Below are positions 26,337 to 35,514 of a DNA stretch of 64,000 bases, piece by piece. Positions within the stretch are counted from its first letter, which is position 1; every line of letters starts with the position of its first letter. Where the stretch lies: NCBI GenBank assembly GCA_043778625.1, contig JAYWFU010000031.1, positions 28,076 to 92,075 on the forward strand, read 5' to 3'. The translations under genes and the position numbers were made by a program. A model generated the notes under the pieces. That model saw nothing but the letters and a program-made list of their open reading frames with translations, searched no databases and had not been told where the DNA came from. Source of the DNA: JACMRI01 sp043778625 (GTDB taxonomy: Bacteria > Bacteroidota > Bacteroidia > UBA4408).

Positions 26337-27011
26337 ATGAAATTAATTTGCCCTAATTGCAAAACCGAAATTTTAAATAGTAGCATTAATATAACTGAAG
26401 CAATAGCCCAGTGTAATGCTTGTAACGAAGTATTTAAAATAGCTGATTATTTAAATAAAGATGAGGAGGTAGAAAGAATACCCAAGCCTACTTTTACAAA
26501 AGTAAACATTGAAGATAATTTTGATTCACATACTATCACTATTCCAACCATTGGCTGGAATAGTAATAGTATTTACTCCCTTATATTTGCTTGTTTTTGG
26601 AATTCTATTTCTTTTGCAAACTTTTTTGAGGCGTACCAAAAAAACAAGATTGACATTATGACTTTTATTTTTCTAATTATAGGAGTCTTCACTTTTTTAT
26701 TTTTTTTATTTACCCTTTTAGCTAAAATAGAAGCTGACTTTAATAGAGATATTATTTCAGTATCACGAATTTTTTTAGGCTTAAATTATAAAAAAAAGAA
26801 AAGTAGTAAATGGTTAGAAAGTATAACTGAAGAGATAGCTTATAGGACAGGAAGTCGACAAGAAAGAGCTGTATATGCTATATCACTTAATTTTTGTGAT
26901 AATTCAACGATTAGATTTGGGACTAAGTTAAATGAAGAAGAACGCAAATGGCTTATAGGAGAATTGTACGAAATGAAAAAGAAATATCAAACCTCAAAAG
27001 ATAAATTTTAA
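26337..27011 (+). CDS. Zinc-ribbon membrane protein, second of a tandem pair
   Basis: The 224-aa product shares the N-terminal zinc ribbon CPNCKTE and CNACNEVFK with its upstream twin, two membrane spans in the same position (about 78-96 and 103-123), and the C-terminal EEERKWLIGEL block. The spacing of one base to the twin and four bases to the CPBP protease gene suggests co-translation. The pair arose by tandem duplication with faster change in the membrane portion. Possible roles are regulation or assembly with the neighbouring membrane protease, which is only positional inference. Confidence 0.7.
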   Translation: MKLICPNCKTEILNSSINITEAIAQCNACNEVFKIADYLNKDEEVERIPKPTFTKVNIEDNFDSHTITIPTIGWNSNSIYSLIFACFWNSISFANFFEAYQKNKIDIMTFIFLIIGVFTFLFFLFTLLAKIEADFNRDIISVSRIFLGLNYKKKKSSKWLESITEEIAYRTGSRQERAVYAISLNFCDNSTIRFGTKLNEEERKWLIGELYEMKKKYQTSKDKF

Positions 27012-27015
27012 CCCC

Positions 27016-27999
27016 ATGGAATTTTCCGATATTGATAAAATCCTCAACAACACGCCAGTAGGCGTATTTGAGCGTAAGAGTACCTCGTTTAAGTTAGCGT
27101 TGTTTATTGCTTTGGCAGTGGCAGGCGTTTGCTTGTTTATGTTTGTTGCAGTGCTGTTAATGATACCGTTTACTGGTATTAACATACTTACTGACCCTTT
27201 GGCATTGGCTAATACACACGATGCCAAGGTAATAGATGCTTATAAAATAATGCAACTCTGTAACCAAATTGGTTTGTTTGTAGTGCCTGCATTTATTGCC
27301 GCTAAATTATTTGGTGGTAGTGTGTTGCCGTATTTAAAATTAAATAAACTACCACGTGCAACAGTAGTATTTGCCACTATTGCGTTAATGCTATTGGCAT
27401 TGCCAGGTATTAACTTAATGGGGTATTTAAATAGCGAGATGCATTTACCTGGTTTTATGCAAAGCATTGAAACGTGGATGCACGCCAAAGAAACTGAAGC
27501 CGAACAACTTACCAAACTATTCTTACACACTAACTCCATGTTGGGTTTATTACTTAATATTTTTATTGTAGCATTTATGGCTGCCTTTGGCGAAGAATTA
27601 TTTTTTAGAGGAATACTACAACGCCTACTTACTAACAAATACGCCAAACCAGCCGTAGCCGTATGGATTACCGCCATTGTGTTTAGTGCTATACACATGC
27701 AGTTTTTTGGGTTTTTTCCGCGTATGTTTATTGGTGCGTTATTGGGATTTTTGTTTGTTTGGACTAATAATTTATGGGTACCAATTATTGCACATTTTAC
27801 CAACAATGCAGCCGCAGTTATTATGAGCTATGCCACACAACGTGGCGTGTTAGATAGCGGTGCCGAGCAACTGGGCGCTACCCAAAACGATTATATACTA
27901 GGTGTGGTGTCTATTGTGCTAACTGGTGTGGTACTATTCGTATTTAAAAAACTACTAACTCACCAACCACAATTACCAGTGGCAGATGTTGCGCAGTAA
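27016..27999 (+). CDS. CPBP family intramembrane metalloprotease (CAAX-type)
   Basis: This 327-aa polytopic protein carries the CPBP (Abi) motifs: EELFFRGILQ (from Glu193), FSAIHMQF about 30 residues later, and IAHFTNNAA near residue 260. These supply the glutamate and histidine ligands of the active site within the membrane. Family members cleave prenylated or other membrane peptides, or mature bacteriocins. No such substrate is evident here. The gene is fourth in a plus-strand run that includes the zinc-ribbon twins and a transglycosylase. The lipid-associated protease could act on the twins, but there is no direct evidence. Confidence 0.86.
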   Translation: MEFSDIDKILNNTPVGVFERKSTSFKLALFIALAVAGVCLFMFVAVLLMIPFTGINILTDPLALANTHDAKVIDAYKIMQLCNQIGLFVVPAFIAAKLFGGSVLPYLKLNKLPRATVVFATIALMLLALPGINLMGYLNSEMHLPGFMQSIETWMHAKETEAEQLTKLFLHTNSMLGLLLNIFIVAFMAAFGEELFFRGILQRLLTNKYAKPAVAVWITAIVFSAIHMQFFGFFPRMFIGALLGFLFVWTNNLWVPIIAHFTNNAAAVIMSYATQRGVLDSGAEQLGATQNDYILGVVSIVLTGVVLFVFKKLLTHQPQLPVADVAQ

Positions 28000-28017
28000 A
28001 TTAAACACGTTGTAGCA

Positions 28018-29958
28018 ATGTTCAAAAAAATAAGTATAGCCCTTGCAATTGCACTATTAGCGGGTGTTAGCACGTTATACTTAGTGCGTGAGCGGGTAGT
28101 TAATTATTATTATTTTACCAAAATAAATAGCGTACAACAACAGTACGGTATTCGTATAATTACTGACAGCATACACCTCTCTAGCCTGTCGAGCGCAGTA
28201 CTCAGTTATTTGTATATTATACCCACCGCTACCGATACCCTACTAAGTGCCGCCAATCTAGGTATAACTGTGGATATCCCCACTATAATTGCTGCGCAGC
28301 AATTGTCGGTTAAAAACATAGTATTGTCGCAACTAGCCATTAACTTAATTAATAATGGCACTACTACTAATTATTCGTTTTTATCACAGCATAAAAACAA
28401 AGATACTTCTGCCGTAGCAAAACCCTACAATGCACAACTAACAAGCCTTGTAACCCAATTGTTTAATGTGTTGCCTAACAATATGCAAGCACAACATTTG
28501 CAGGTAACGTACAGTAGCCCTACATTAAAGTTAGGGTACACCATGGACACCCTAAGTATAATTAACGGAAAGTTAGCAGGCGTGCTCAACGAAGATTTTA
28601 GTGGCAATACTTGGGGTGTAGCAGGCACAATAAACAAAACTAATAAACATGCCAACCTGCTATTAACAAGCCACGCCAATAACACTAACGTATATGCTGT
28701 GGAACGCTTAACACATGTAAAATGTAATTTCAAACAATTAAATTTTGCATTTAATGGTATGCAACAACAAAGCACCACTACCACGTTAGCCATGCAATTA
28801 AGTAGTAAAAACTTATGCCTCGAACACCGCCGATTAAGCACCGCCCCCATTGATGTAGCACAAGCCAGCATTAACGCCCAACTAACTGTAGGTAGTAATT
28901 ACATAATGCTTGATAGCACCAGCACAGCGTTGTTAAACGGGCTTGCTATGCACCCCTACGCACGTGTAGCCTTGCGCCCTGTTAAACAATATGAGGTTAG
29001 CATTAACGTACCTTTAACTAATGCCAACACTTTTATTAACGCATTGCCCAAGGGTATGTTTAGCAATTTTGTAGGGTTACAATGTAGTGGTAAACTAGGG
29101 TATGTAATGCGTTTTAAATTAAATGATGCTTTGCCCGATAGCTGCGTGTTTACAAGCACAATGCTCGACCAAGAGGTTAAAATTACCAAAATGGGCGTAA
29201 CCGATTTTAGTATGATTAACGGCGCATTTGCCCACAAAATATACGAAAAAGATAATTTTATTCGTAGTATAATTATAGGTACAAGCAACCCTAACTTTTA
29301 CCCAATAGCAAGTATTTCGCCGTATGTACAACAAGCCATACTTACCAGTGAAGACGGTAGTTTTATGTGGCACAAAGGGTTTAACGAGGGAGCGTTTCGT
29401 AAATCTATTGCGCAAAACTACAAAGAGCGAAGGTTTGCTCGTGGTGGTAGCACTATAAGTATGCAGTTAGTTAAAAATGTGTTTTTGAGTCGTAACAAAA
29501 CCGTGAGCCGCAAGGCCGAAGAGGCACTAATAGTATGGTTTATAGAGCATTTGCACCTTAGTAATAAACAACGTATGTACGAGGTGTATTTAAACAGTAT
29601 TGAGTTTGGCCCTAATGTGTATGGCATAGGCGAAGCAAGTCAATTTTATTTTGCCAAAAAACCTAACGAAATTACGTTAAACGAGGGCATATTTTTAAGT
29701 TGTATAGTACCTAAGCCCAAAGCGTTTATGTATTATTTTGATGCGCAGGGTAAACTAAATGCTTATTTAGAACCTCACTTTCAGTTCATAGCACGTATAC
29801 TACACTACAAAGGCTACATTACCGAAAACGAATTAAACGATGTGCGTGCCAATGTAGCAATTACAGGTGTTGCCAAACGTTACCTAAAAACAACTACCGA
29901 TACCTTAGCAAGCCCACGTACCTTTGAGGAATTATGGCGCACATTAGATAAAAAATAA
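28018..29958 (+). CDS. Biosynthetic peptidoglycan transglycosylase (GT51)
   Basis: The 646-aa protein has an N-terminal membrane anchor (residues 5-24) and a long periplasmic part of about 400 residues of no known domain. A GT51 domain follows, with AILTSEDGSFMWHKGF (catalytic Glu445), FARGGSTISMQLVKNVFLS and YLNSIEFGPNVYGIGEA. GT51 enzymes polymerise lipid II into glycan strands. No penicillin-binding transpeptidase domain follows, so it is a monofunctional enzyme of the MtgA/PBP1C-N type, but with an unusually long membrane-proximal region. The start is 18 bases after the CPBP gene. Confidence 0.88.
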   Translation: MFKKISIALAIALLAGVSTLYLVRERVVNYYYFTKINSVQQQYGIRIITDSIHLSSLSSAVLSYLYIIPTATDTLLSAANLGITVDIPTIIAAQQLSVKNIVLSQLAINLINNGTTTNYSFLSQHKNKDTSAVAKPYNAQLTSLVTQLFNVLPNNMQAQHLQVTYSSPTLKLGYTMDTLSIINGKLAGVLNEDFSGNTWGVAGTINKTNKHANLLLTSHANNTNVYAVERLTHVKCNFKQLNFAFNGMQQQSTTTTLAMQLSSKNLCLEHRRLSTAPIDVAQASINAQLTVGSNYIMLDSTSTALLNGLAMHPYARVALRPVKQYEVSINVPLTNANTFINALPKGMFSNFVGLQCSGKLGYVMRFKLNDALPDSCVFTSTMLDQEVKITKMGVTDFSMINGAFAHKIYEKDNFIRSIIIGTSNPNFYPIASISPYVQQAILTSEDGSFMWHKGFNEGAFRKSIAQNYKERRFARGGSTISMQLVKNVFLSRNKTVSRKAEEALIVWFIEHLHLSNKQRMYEVYLNSIEFGPNVYGIGEASQFYFAKKPNEITLNEGIFLSCIVPKPKAFMYYFDAQGKLNAYLEPHFQFIARILHYKGYITENELNDVRANVAITGVAKRYLKTTTDTLASPRTFEELWRTLDKK

Positions 29959-30038
29959 CTAAACTATTAATAGTTGTTACGCTTTTAATAATCAAATTAA
30001 AGGTGTGAATTTGCTCAATTTTATTTTTTACTTCTACC

Positions 30039-30479
30039 CTATCTCGTAAGTGTTACAACGCCCGTTTGCACTTCGTTACTTTTGTTACCTGCACGGTCGG
30101 TTATGTAGGCATTAAAAATTACCACTTCAGTAGTGGCAGAAGCATTATTAATATATAGTTTATCAATAACTACGTTAAGCGTGCCTTTAATACTAGCCGT
30201 TTTATTATTGGGTACAATTTCTTTTATGCGATACTCTAGCACGGTGTTAGTTCTACTATCAGTTAAAAACAAATTCTTTTTGTTGGGGTCGTTTTCGCCT
30301 AAGTCGCCATCAGCATCACTGTAAGCAATAGTTATTTGTAACGAATCAGTATATTCTTTAATTTGATATTTATTTAAACTTTTAAATTCAATAACCGGCA
30401 CATTACTCACTGGAGTTTTCTTTTTGCAGGCAGTAATAGCAAGTGTTAACACACATAGGGTTAGTATAAGATTACGCAT
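30039..30479 (-). CDS. Lipoprotein of unknown function
   Basis: The 146-aa protein is a predicted lipoprotein: signal peptide MRNLILTLCVLTLAIT with lipobox cysteine in ITAC, followed by KKK. The mature part has a SDADGDLGEND segment resembling calcium-binding or Ig-like repeats of Bacteroidota surface proteins and ends in DRAGNKSNE and VVTLTR. No catalytic motif was found. It converges with the transglycosylase gene. Confidence 0.7.
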   Translation of the reverse strand: MRNLILTLCVLTLAITACKKKTPVSNVPVIEFKSLNKYQIKEYTDSLQITIAYSDADGDLGENDPNKKNLFLTDSRTNTVLEYRIKEIVPNNKTASIKGTLNVVIDKLYINNASATTEVVIFNAYITDRAGNKSNEVQTGVVTLTR

Positions 30480-30567
30480 TTTTTTAAGTTTTAATTAGTT
30501 GCCCTAAAGTAATATATTTTTGGATTGTGTAACTATTGTATTATTTGCACAAAAAATAGTAACCCAC

Positions 30568-30599
30568 ATTTTGACAACTCCAATTTTTAACTACATTTG
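30568..30599 (+). promoter_or_regulatory. Promoter of the SRP RNA gene
   Basis: A TTTTG box (30568-30572) and a TACATTTG box (30592-30599) with a 19-base spacer fit the Bacteroidota consensus. The boxes place the start of transcription at about 30603, where the RNA stem begins. Confidence 0.75.
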
Positions 30600-30601
30600 C
30601 A

Positions 30602-30702
30602 GTGGGTAAGTCTTACACAATCAGCTCCTGTTGAATCCCCCAGGATCGGAAGGTAGCAAGGGTAAATGGTCGTAGCGATGTGATGTAAGTAGCTTACCCT
30701 TT
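30602..30702 (+). ncRNA. ffs: Signal recognition particle 4.5S RNA
   Basis: The RNA has the conserved apical SRP motif around AGGATCGGAAGGTAGCAAGGG (30640-30660) and the closing stem GGGTAAG (30603-30609) pairing with CTTACCC (30693-30699), then a T-run terminator. The size of about 100 nucleotides is that of the small bacterial SRP RNA. It forms the particle with Ffh that targets nascent membrane proteins. A promoter lies directly upstream. Confidence 0.93.
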
Positions 30703-30742
30703 TTTAATACCATTAGTATAGTATCAATATATTTTTAACACT

Positions 30743-30782
30743 AAAAACCTAAATCAGTTGTTGCAACTCGTTTAGGTTTTTT
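30743..30782 (-). terminator. Hairpin at the 3' end of the YjjG-like gene
   Basis: The stem pairs AAAAACCTAAA (30743-30753) with TTTAGGTTTTTT (30771-30782); an inner GTTGCAAC adds a second small stem. It spans the stop codon region of the gene ending at 30749 and would end minus-strand transcription. Confidence 0.6.
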
Positions 30783-31468
30783 ATTTGAATAATAGCTGAG
30801 TTATTAGTTGTATTAATTACGTTATATGGGTTATACCACACGGCATCAATTCCAGCATTAGTTGCCCCTTGGCAATCTACCGCCCAATCATCACCCACTA
30901 CTAAACATTGGTTAGCAGTAGCTTTAATTATGGATAGTGCCGCATTAAAAAAACGAGCATTCGGTTTTGCTACCCCTACATCTTCCGAAATTATTATATG
31001 CTTAAAATAGTGTGCAATATTGCATTGCTTTAACTTTAACAACTGCGCTTCCTTAAAACCGTTAGTAATTATGTGTAATTGATAATTACGAGCTGTTAAA
31101 TAGTTAAGCGTTGCAATAGCGTTGGGTACTAAATTAGTTTTAAGAGGAGCAGTATTTGTGTACTCTACTCCTATTTTATTTATCGTATTTGGGGTAAACA
31201 GTTGTGCAATGCCTACAGCAGTCATCGTTTGTTTAATACGTTCATAGCGCAATTGTTGTTTATCAACAGTGCCTTGGCGCATACGTTCCCACAATGCATC
31301 GTTAATGGGTGTGTAGGCTTCCCAAAACTCGTCAAAAGTGCATTTAACCTCAGCATTAGTGCTAATATACTTTACAAATAATTCTTCCATGGTTTCATGG
31401 CTATTTTTATCCATATCCCACAAGGTGCGGTCAAGGTCGAGTAATATATGTGTATAACGCTTATTCAT
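30749..31468 (-). CDS. HAD family hydrolase, YjjG-like pyrimidine nucleotidase
   Basis: The 239-aa protein has the HAD aspartate motif HILLDLDRTLWD (residues 8-19), the helical cap, IITNGF (motif II) and SEDVGVAKPNARFF and VVGDDWAVDCQGA (motifs III and IV). The family with a cap of this kind and the LWDMD start is the YjjG/noncanonical pyrimidine nucleotidase type, which removes phosphate from damaged or modified nucleotides. The stop codon is TAG. It starts nine bases after the RNase Z gene ends, so the two may be co-transcribed. Confidence 0.83.
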   Translation of the reverse strand: MNKRYTHILLDLDRTLWDMDKNSHETMEELFVKYISTNAEVKCTFDEFWEAYTPINDALWERMRQGTVDKQQLRYERIKQTMTAVGIAQLFTPNTINKIGVEYTNTAPLKTNLVPNAIATLNYLTARNYQLHIITNGFKEAQLLKLKQCNIAHYFKHIIISEDVGVAKPNARFFNAALSIIKATANQCLVVGDDWAVDCQGATNAGIDAVWYNPYNVINTTNNSAIIQIKNLNELQQLI

Positions 31469-31477
31469 TACTCGTAC

Positions 31478-32389
31478 TTAAATTTTAAACACACGCCCAT
31501 CCATTGCCATTTGAGTATTGGCAAACACCGTGCGTGCCTCCTCTAACAAGGGTAACGCATCAGCATAGCGTGCGGAGTAATGCCCAATAACTAACTGCTC
31601 CACATTGGCTAGTTTGGCTATGGTAGCGGCTTCAATAGTGGTGCTGTGGTAAGTTTCTTTAGCACGAGGCAGTAAGTTGTGCATAAATGTAGCCTCGTGG
31701 TACAGTAGCGTGGCATTGGTTATGTAGGGTACTACATTTTCGTCGTATATGGTGTCGCTACAATAGGCGTAATCTCTAGTAGATGGTGGTGCTATGGTAA
31801 TTTCATTATTGGGTACTGTAGTACCATCTTCTAACAATAAATCAGCACCTTGTTTTATGGCAGTAATTTGGTCTAAAGGAATATCGTACTCCATTACTTT
31901 AGCGCGTATAAGGTTACGTTCCTTTATTTTTTCTTGTATTAAAAAACCACACGTAGGTATACGATGGTTTAATGGAAATGAAAATATTTCTACCACCTTG
32001 TCTTCAAACAACAAATACTTACCATCATACTTTAGGTTGTGCCAAGTTATTTCATAGCGCAACACGGAGTCCGACGAATTAAGTTGCAATTCAATTATAG
32101 CACGTAAACTTTCGTTGGCATAAATAGCTAAGGGCTTAGTACGCCCCCAAAGGTGCATACTACTAATAAAGCCTATTAAGCCAAAAAAATGATCGCCGTG
32201 CAGGTGCGATATAAAAATATGATCAATATGCTGAAAATTAATCTTGTTTCTTCGCAATTGCATTTGCGTGCCCTCAGCACAATCAATTAAAAAAAACCGC
32301 CCATGTAGTTGTACTACTTGGGCGGTTGGGTTACGTTGCGCTGTTGGCGTGGCCGAGCCGCAACCTAAAATTGTTATTTCAAAACTCAT
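31478..32389 (-). CDS. rnz: Ribonuclease Z
   Basis: This 303-aa metallo-beta-lactamase fold nuclease processes tRNA 3' ends. It shows the N-terminal ILGCGSATPT, the zinc motif HLHGDH (residues 62-67), the region LNHRIPTCGFLI typical of RNase Z and the later TYHSTT and VIGHYSARY metal-ligand loops. The length of about 300 matches the short bacterial type. It lies next to the HAD phosphatase and ahead of a T9SS cargo gene with a different orientation pattern, so no specific partner is implied. Confidence 0.93.
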   Translation of the reverse strand: MSFEITILGCGSATPTAQRNPTAQVVQLHGRFFLIDCAEGTQMQLRRNKINFQHIDHIFISHLHGDHFFGLIGFISSMHLWGRTKPLAIYANESLRAIIELQLNSSDSVLRYEITWHNLKYDGKYLLFEDKVVEIFSFPLNHRIPTCGFLIQEKIKERNLIRAKVMEYDIPLDQITAIKQGADLLLEDGTTVPNNEITIAPPSTRDYAYCSDTIYDENVVPYITNATLLYHEATFMHNLLPRAKETYHSTTIEAATIAKLANVEQLVIGHYSARYADALPLLEEARTVFANTQMAMDGRVFKI

Positions 32390-32424
32390 TAAATTGTTTT
32401 AAAAATGTAGTGGTTAAAATATTA

Positions 32425-33273
32425 CTATTTTTCAATAACCATACGTTGTGTAGTAGTTTCTACACCGTTAGTTAATGTGTAGATGTACATACCACTGGTT
32501 AAATTGTTAGCCTTAAATTCAATAGAATTTTGCCCAGCTTGTGCAGCATAGGTATTGCTATACACTTGCTTACCTAATAGGTTATATACTGTAAGTGTAG
32601 TTTTTGCAACTTCAGGCGAATTGTATAGTATAGTTGTATTATCAGCAAATGGGTTAGGATTAGCTGCTATTACACTAAATTTAGTGCTATTAACCAATGC
32701 ACTATATAAGCCTACACTATTAGCATTAATAGTTAAGTAGTAACTATTATCTTCAGGAGCAGCCGCCCAAATAGTTGATCCAAAAATACTACCTCTAGCT
32801 TGCGATTTAATTTTGATAGGAAATACTCCTGCCACAGTTGGCGTGCCTGATACTACTACACATTTACCAGCTTGTGCAGGTGCTGGAAAAAAAGTATGGT
32901 GTGTGGTTGTAAAACCAGATGGACCTGAGCCTGGATTTGCAGTATTGCTACCAGCTCCATCATAATTCATACCTACTGCAGTTAACGGACCGAAAGTACC
33001 ATTCACTTTGGCTTGAATATCTTCTACTAAGAACTGCGTAAGTTGTACCGTTTGTCCTTGGTAAGTGGTTGAAGCGGGTATTTTTATACTAAATACAACA
33101 TTCATTGCGGTACCTACAGTACCTGTTAATAAAGGAATGGCCGATGTTGAATCAGGACATACACCACCTGTAGTGCTTGGTGGAATACACGACACGTCTG
33201 GCGTGCATGTTGCTTGTGCCATAACTGACATAGTAGCTATAGATAAGCCTACTGATAGTAAAGATTTTTTCAT
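32425..33273 (-). CDS. Secreted protein with T9SS type A sorting domain
   Basis: The 282-aa product has a signal peptide (MKKSLLSVGLSIATMSVMAQA), a beta-rich domain with a CxPDxxCIPP start and a C-terminal domain of about 80 residues of type IX sorting type: SVIAANPNPFADNTTILYN, then LTVYNLLGKQVYS, NLTSGMYIYTLTNG and RMVIEK at the end. The four-block pattern is complete here. Passenger function is unknown. Confidence 0.85.
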   Translation of the reverse strand: MKKSLLSVGLSIATMSVMAQATCTPDVSCIPPSTTGGVCPDSTSAIPLLTGTVGTAMNVVFSIKIPASTTYQGQTVQLTQFLVEDIQAKVNGTFGPLTAVGMNYDGAGSNTANPGSGPSGFTTTHHTFFPAPAQAGKCVVVSGTPTVAGVFPIKIKSQARGSIFGSTIWAAAPEDNSYYLTINANSVGLYSALVNSTKFSVIAANPNPFADNTTILYNSPEVAKTTLTVYNLLGKQVYSNTYAAQAGQNSIEFKANNLTSGMYIYTLTNGVETTTQRMVIEK

Positions 33274-33315
33274 GATGTTGAGGTTTTTATTTGTTTATAA
33301 TTATTTGTTTTTTGT

Positions 33316-33648
33316 TTAAATTTTTGCTTCAGCATCGGCTACGGTTGGGCTAATTAGTAGCACGGTATCCAGTTGCGATATTTGAATTAGTTTGGCTACA
33401 TTTTCTTGTAAGGAGGTAATAAAAAATTTACCCCCTGAATTTTTGCACAATCTATTACCTACAAGCAACGCGCTTAATCCTGACGAGTCGCAATATTTGT
33501 TGTGTGATAAATCTACCAATATTGTATTTATGTCGCGCGAATTAATTTTAATGAATTCTGATTTTAGCTCTTGCGAAATTGTTCCATCTAATTTTTCGGC
33601 GGCAATACTAACAACAGCATAATTTGTTTTATAATCAATAGTAATCAT
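33316..33648 (-). CDS. STAS domain anti-sigma-factor antagonist-like protein
   Basis: The 110-aa protein is a single STAS domain. The conserved loop NKYCDSSGLSALL holds Ser55 and Ser56, where SpoIIAA-type antagonists are phosphorylated. Its partners would be an anti-sigma kinase and a PP2C phosphatase, none of which is in the window. It starts after a short gap and is not clearly linked to the genes beside it. Confidence 0.85.
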   Translation of the reverse strand: MITIDYKTNYAVVSIAAEKLDGTISQELKSEFIKINSRDINTILVDLSHNKYCDSSGLSALLVGNRLCKNSGGKFFITSLQENVAKLIQISQLDTVLLISPTVADAEAKI

Positions 33649-33719
33649 GTATTCAAATAGATTAATGCTTCAGCTTTGTTCATTTATATTTTACAATTCA
33701 GTAAATATAGTATTTAAAA

Positions 33720-34997
33720 TTAATTGAAACTTAGTTTTTTAGTAATTACTTCATTACCTTTTATTATTTTAATCAGGTAAATTCCTGCGGCTAAGTTGTC
33801 GCGGTTAATAATTGCTTTAGTAGCATTAACTTTTTGAGTTTTAACTACCTCACCCGTAATAGTGTATAACACCAGTTCGTTTATTATTTCATTAGCGGGT
33901 AATGCTACCGTAACTGACGTGGTAGCTGGGTTAGGATATAGCTCTAAGCTACTTTCGTTTATGCTGAACAATCCGTTAACACAGCTTGTAACAGTATATA
34001 ATGTTTGATACCCTACATATTTATTTGTATCAGGTACTAGTGTTACAGCAACAGGTGTATTACCTAAGTGCTTTAGTAAAAAACCTGTCATAAAATTCAT
34101 AGTTGTATCAAAGTAGGCGCCTCCGTTGGAATACGGTACGTGATCAGCTCCGTACCAAGTAAACATATCGTGGTTGTGCCCTATAGCATCAGTATGCTCT
34201 TTTATCATGCGCGAACCATCAAGGTATAATAATTTAACTCCTGGATTTACGGCATCTCTTCCGTATTTAACTGTACCATCGGCATTACCGTGCATACTAC
34301 ACAAAGGTACATCGTTAGCTTGTATTAAAGTGTAACGCACTAATGCTCCACATAAATTTAACACCCCCTTTACTTTAGTAGGATAGCCCGCATTACCACT
34401 AGTACCCTCTATGCCACCTAACGATGCTAATACCGTAGCTCCACCCACAAATGGTTCAATAGTGCAGGCTTGTTTTAAATAAGCTACGTGCATTGCCGTA
34501 ATTGCTCCTGCCGATGAACCTCCAATAAAAATGTTATTGGTATCTATCTTGTACAAGTTAGTAGTACGTGCATCTTTGTAAAAGAAACGAATAGCTGCGC
34601 GTAAATCTTGCGTGGCTCTAATAGCTGCTTTAAATGCGTTAATTGAATCAATAGGAAAGAAACCCAAACGGTAATTAATATTAGCTGTTACATACCCTTT
34701 TTGTGCAAAATCTCTAGTAATAGGTGCTTCATCGGTTTTGCTCCCTCCTACAAAACTTCCTCCGTGCACCCATATAATTAAAGGACGTGACGCTAAGCTA
34801 TCCCCATGTGGTTGTAGCACATCCATTTTTAACGATTGAGTACTATTGGTATAGGTTTTAGAACTACCATATACTACATCAATAGTAGAGTCAATATTAT
34901 TGGCAAAAACTTTGCTTGCATAACGCCCTGTGCCATATTGTGCATAGCTTACTGCGGTTAAAGCTATACCTGCCAATGTTAAGTAAATTTTTTTCAT
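33720..34997 (-). CDS. Secreted alpha/beta hydrolase (carboxylesterase-type) with T9SS sorting domain
   Basis: The 425-aa protein has a signal peptide (MKKIYLTLAGIALTAVSYA). It then shows an alpha/beta hydrolase of the lipase/esterase group: oxyanion-hole LIIWVHGGSFVGG (residues 73-85), FIGGSSAGAITAMH with nucleophile Ser162, and GADHVPYSNG, the histidine region. The last 90 residues are a T9SS type A domain: LELYPNPATTSV, ELVLYTITGEVVK and LAAGIYLIKIIKG. It probably hydrolyses esters outside the cell. The substrate is unknown. Confidence 0.85.
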   Translation of the reverse strand: MKKIYLTLAGIALTAVSYAQYGTGRYASKVFANNIDSTIDVVYGSSKTYTNSTQSLKMDVLQPHGDSLASRPLIIWVHGGSFVGGSKTDEAPITRDFAQKGYVTANINYRLGFFPIDSINAFKAAIRATQDLRAAIRFFYKDARTTNLYKIDTNNIFIGGSSAGAITAMHVAYLKQACTIEPFVGGATVLASLGGIEGTSGNAGYPTKVKGVLNLCGALVRYTLIQANDVPLCSMHGNADGTVKYGRDAVNPGVKLLYLDGSRMIKEHTDAIGHNHDMFTWYGADHVPYSNGGAYFDTTMNFMTGFLLKHLGNTPVAVTLVPDTNKYVGYQTLYTVTSCVNGLFSINESSLELYPNPATTSVTVALPANEIINELVLYTITGEVVKTQKVNATKAIINRDNLAAGIYLIKIIKGNEVITKKLSFN

Positions 34998-35046
34998 AGA
35001 ATTGGATTGTTTTTTTAGTTGAATGTTTAATCAAAGATATAAAAAA

Positions 35047-35514
35047 CTATTTAATAGCAATATTAGTAAACGTACCTTTTACGCTGGTTAAGCCTCCTGT
35101 GTTCATTACCACGTCAAACGAGCCACTTATTGTAGTGGTGGATTTATCTGTTATTTTTAAATCGCCAGTAACGGCACTATTATCAGCGCCATTATTTAGC
35201 GTAAATACGTTGCCATTAGTAATTTTGTAAGTACCCACACTATCTGCCAAAAAACCAATATCAAACGTAGTAGTGTTATTACCAGCAGTTACAGCTTTAT
35301 TGTCTTTAGAAAAGCTCATTGTGGTAGCTACATACAAGCTACTTGTACCATTAACAGCCCACACAAATGAGGCTATAGGCTTTGGTGGATTATTATTATT
35401 TGTAGTGGTAGTAGCCACTGGTCTTGCTGGCGCTGGCGCGGCGGCTATAGGTTCATTTTTTTTACAAGCAGTAAGAGCTGCTGCTGTTAGTAAGGCTAGT
35501 AGGATTGTTTTCAT
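35047..35514 (-). CDS. Lipoprotein of unknown function
   Basis: The 155-aa protein is a lipoprotein with signal MKTILLALLTAAALTAC (lipobox LTAC), followed by an AP/T-rich linker and a small beta-rich domain with repeated GTYKITNGN and GSFDVVMNTG strands. This layout resembles DUF6252-type lipoproteins of Bacteroidota, but the assignment is tentative. No enzymatic motif is seen. Confidence 0.68.
   Translation of the reverse strand: MKTILLALLTAAALTACKKNEPIAAAPAPARPVATTTTNNNNPPKPIASFVWAVNGTSSLYVATTMSFSKDNKAVTAGNNTTTFDIGFLADSVGTYKITNGNVFTLNNGADNSAVTGDLKITDKSTTTISGSFDVVMNTGGLTSVKGTFTNIAIK

Noticed and set aside
25670..27011. Zinc-ribbon twins as DnaJ or GYF-related proteins
   Set aside because: The CxxC knuckles lack the CxxCxGxG pattern of DnaJ and no GYF sequence is present.
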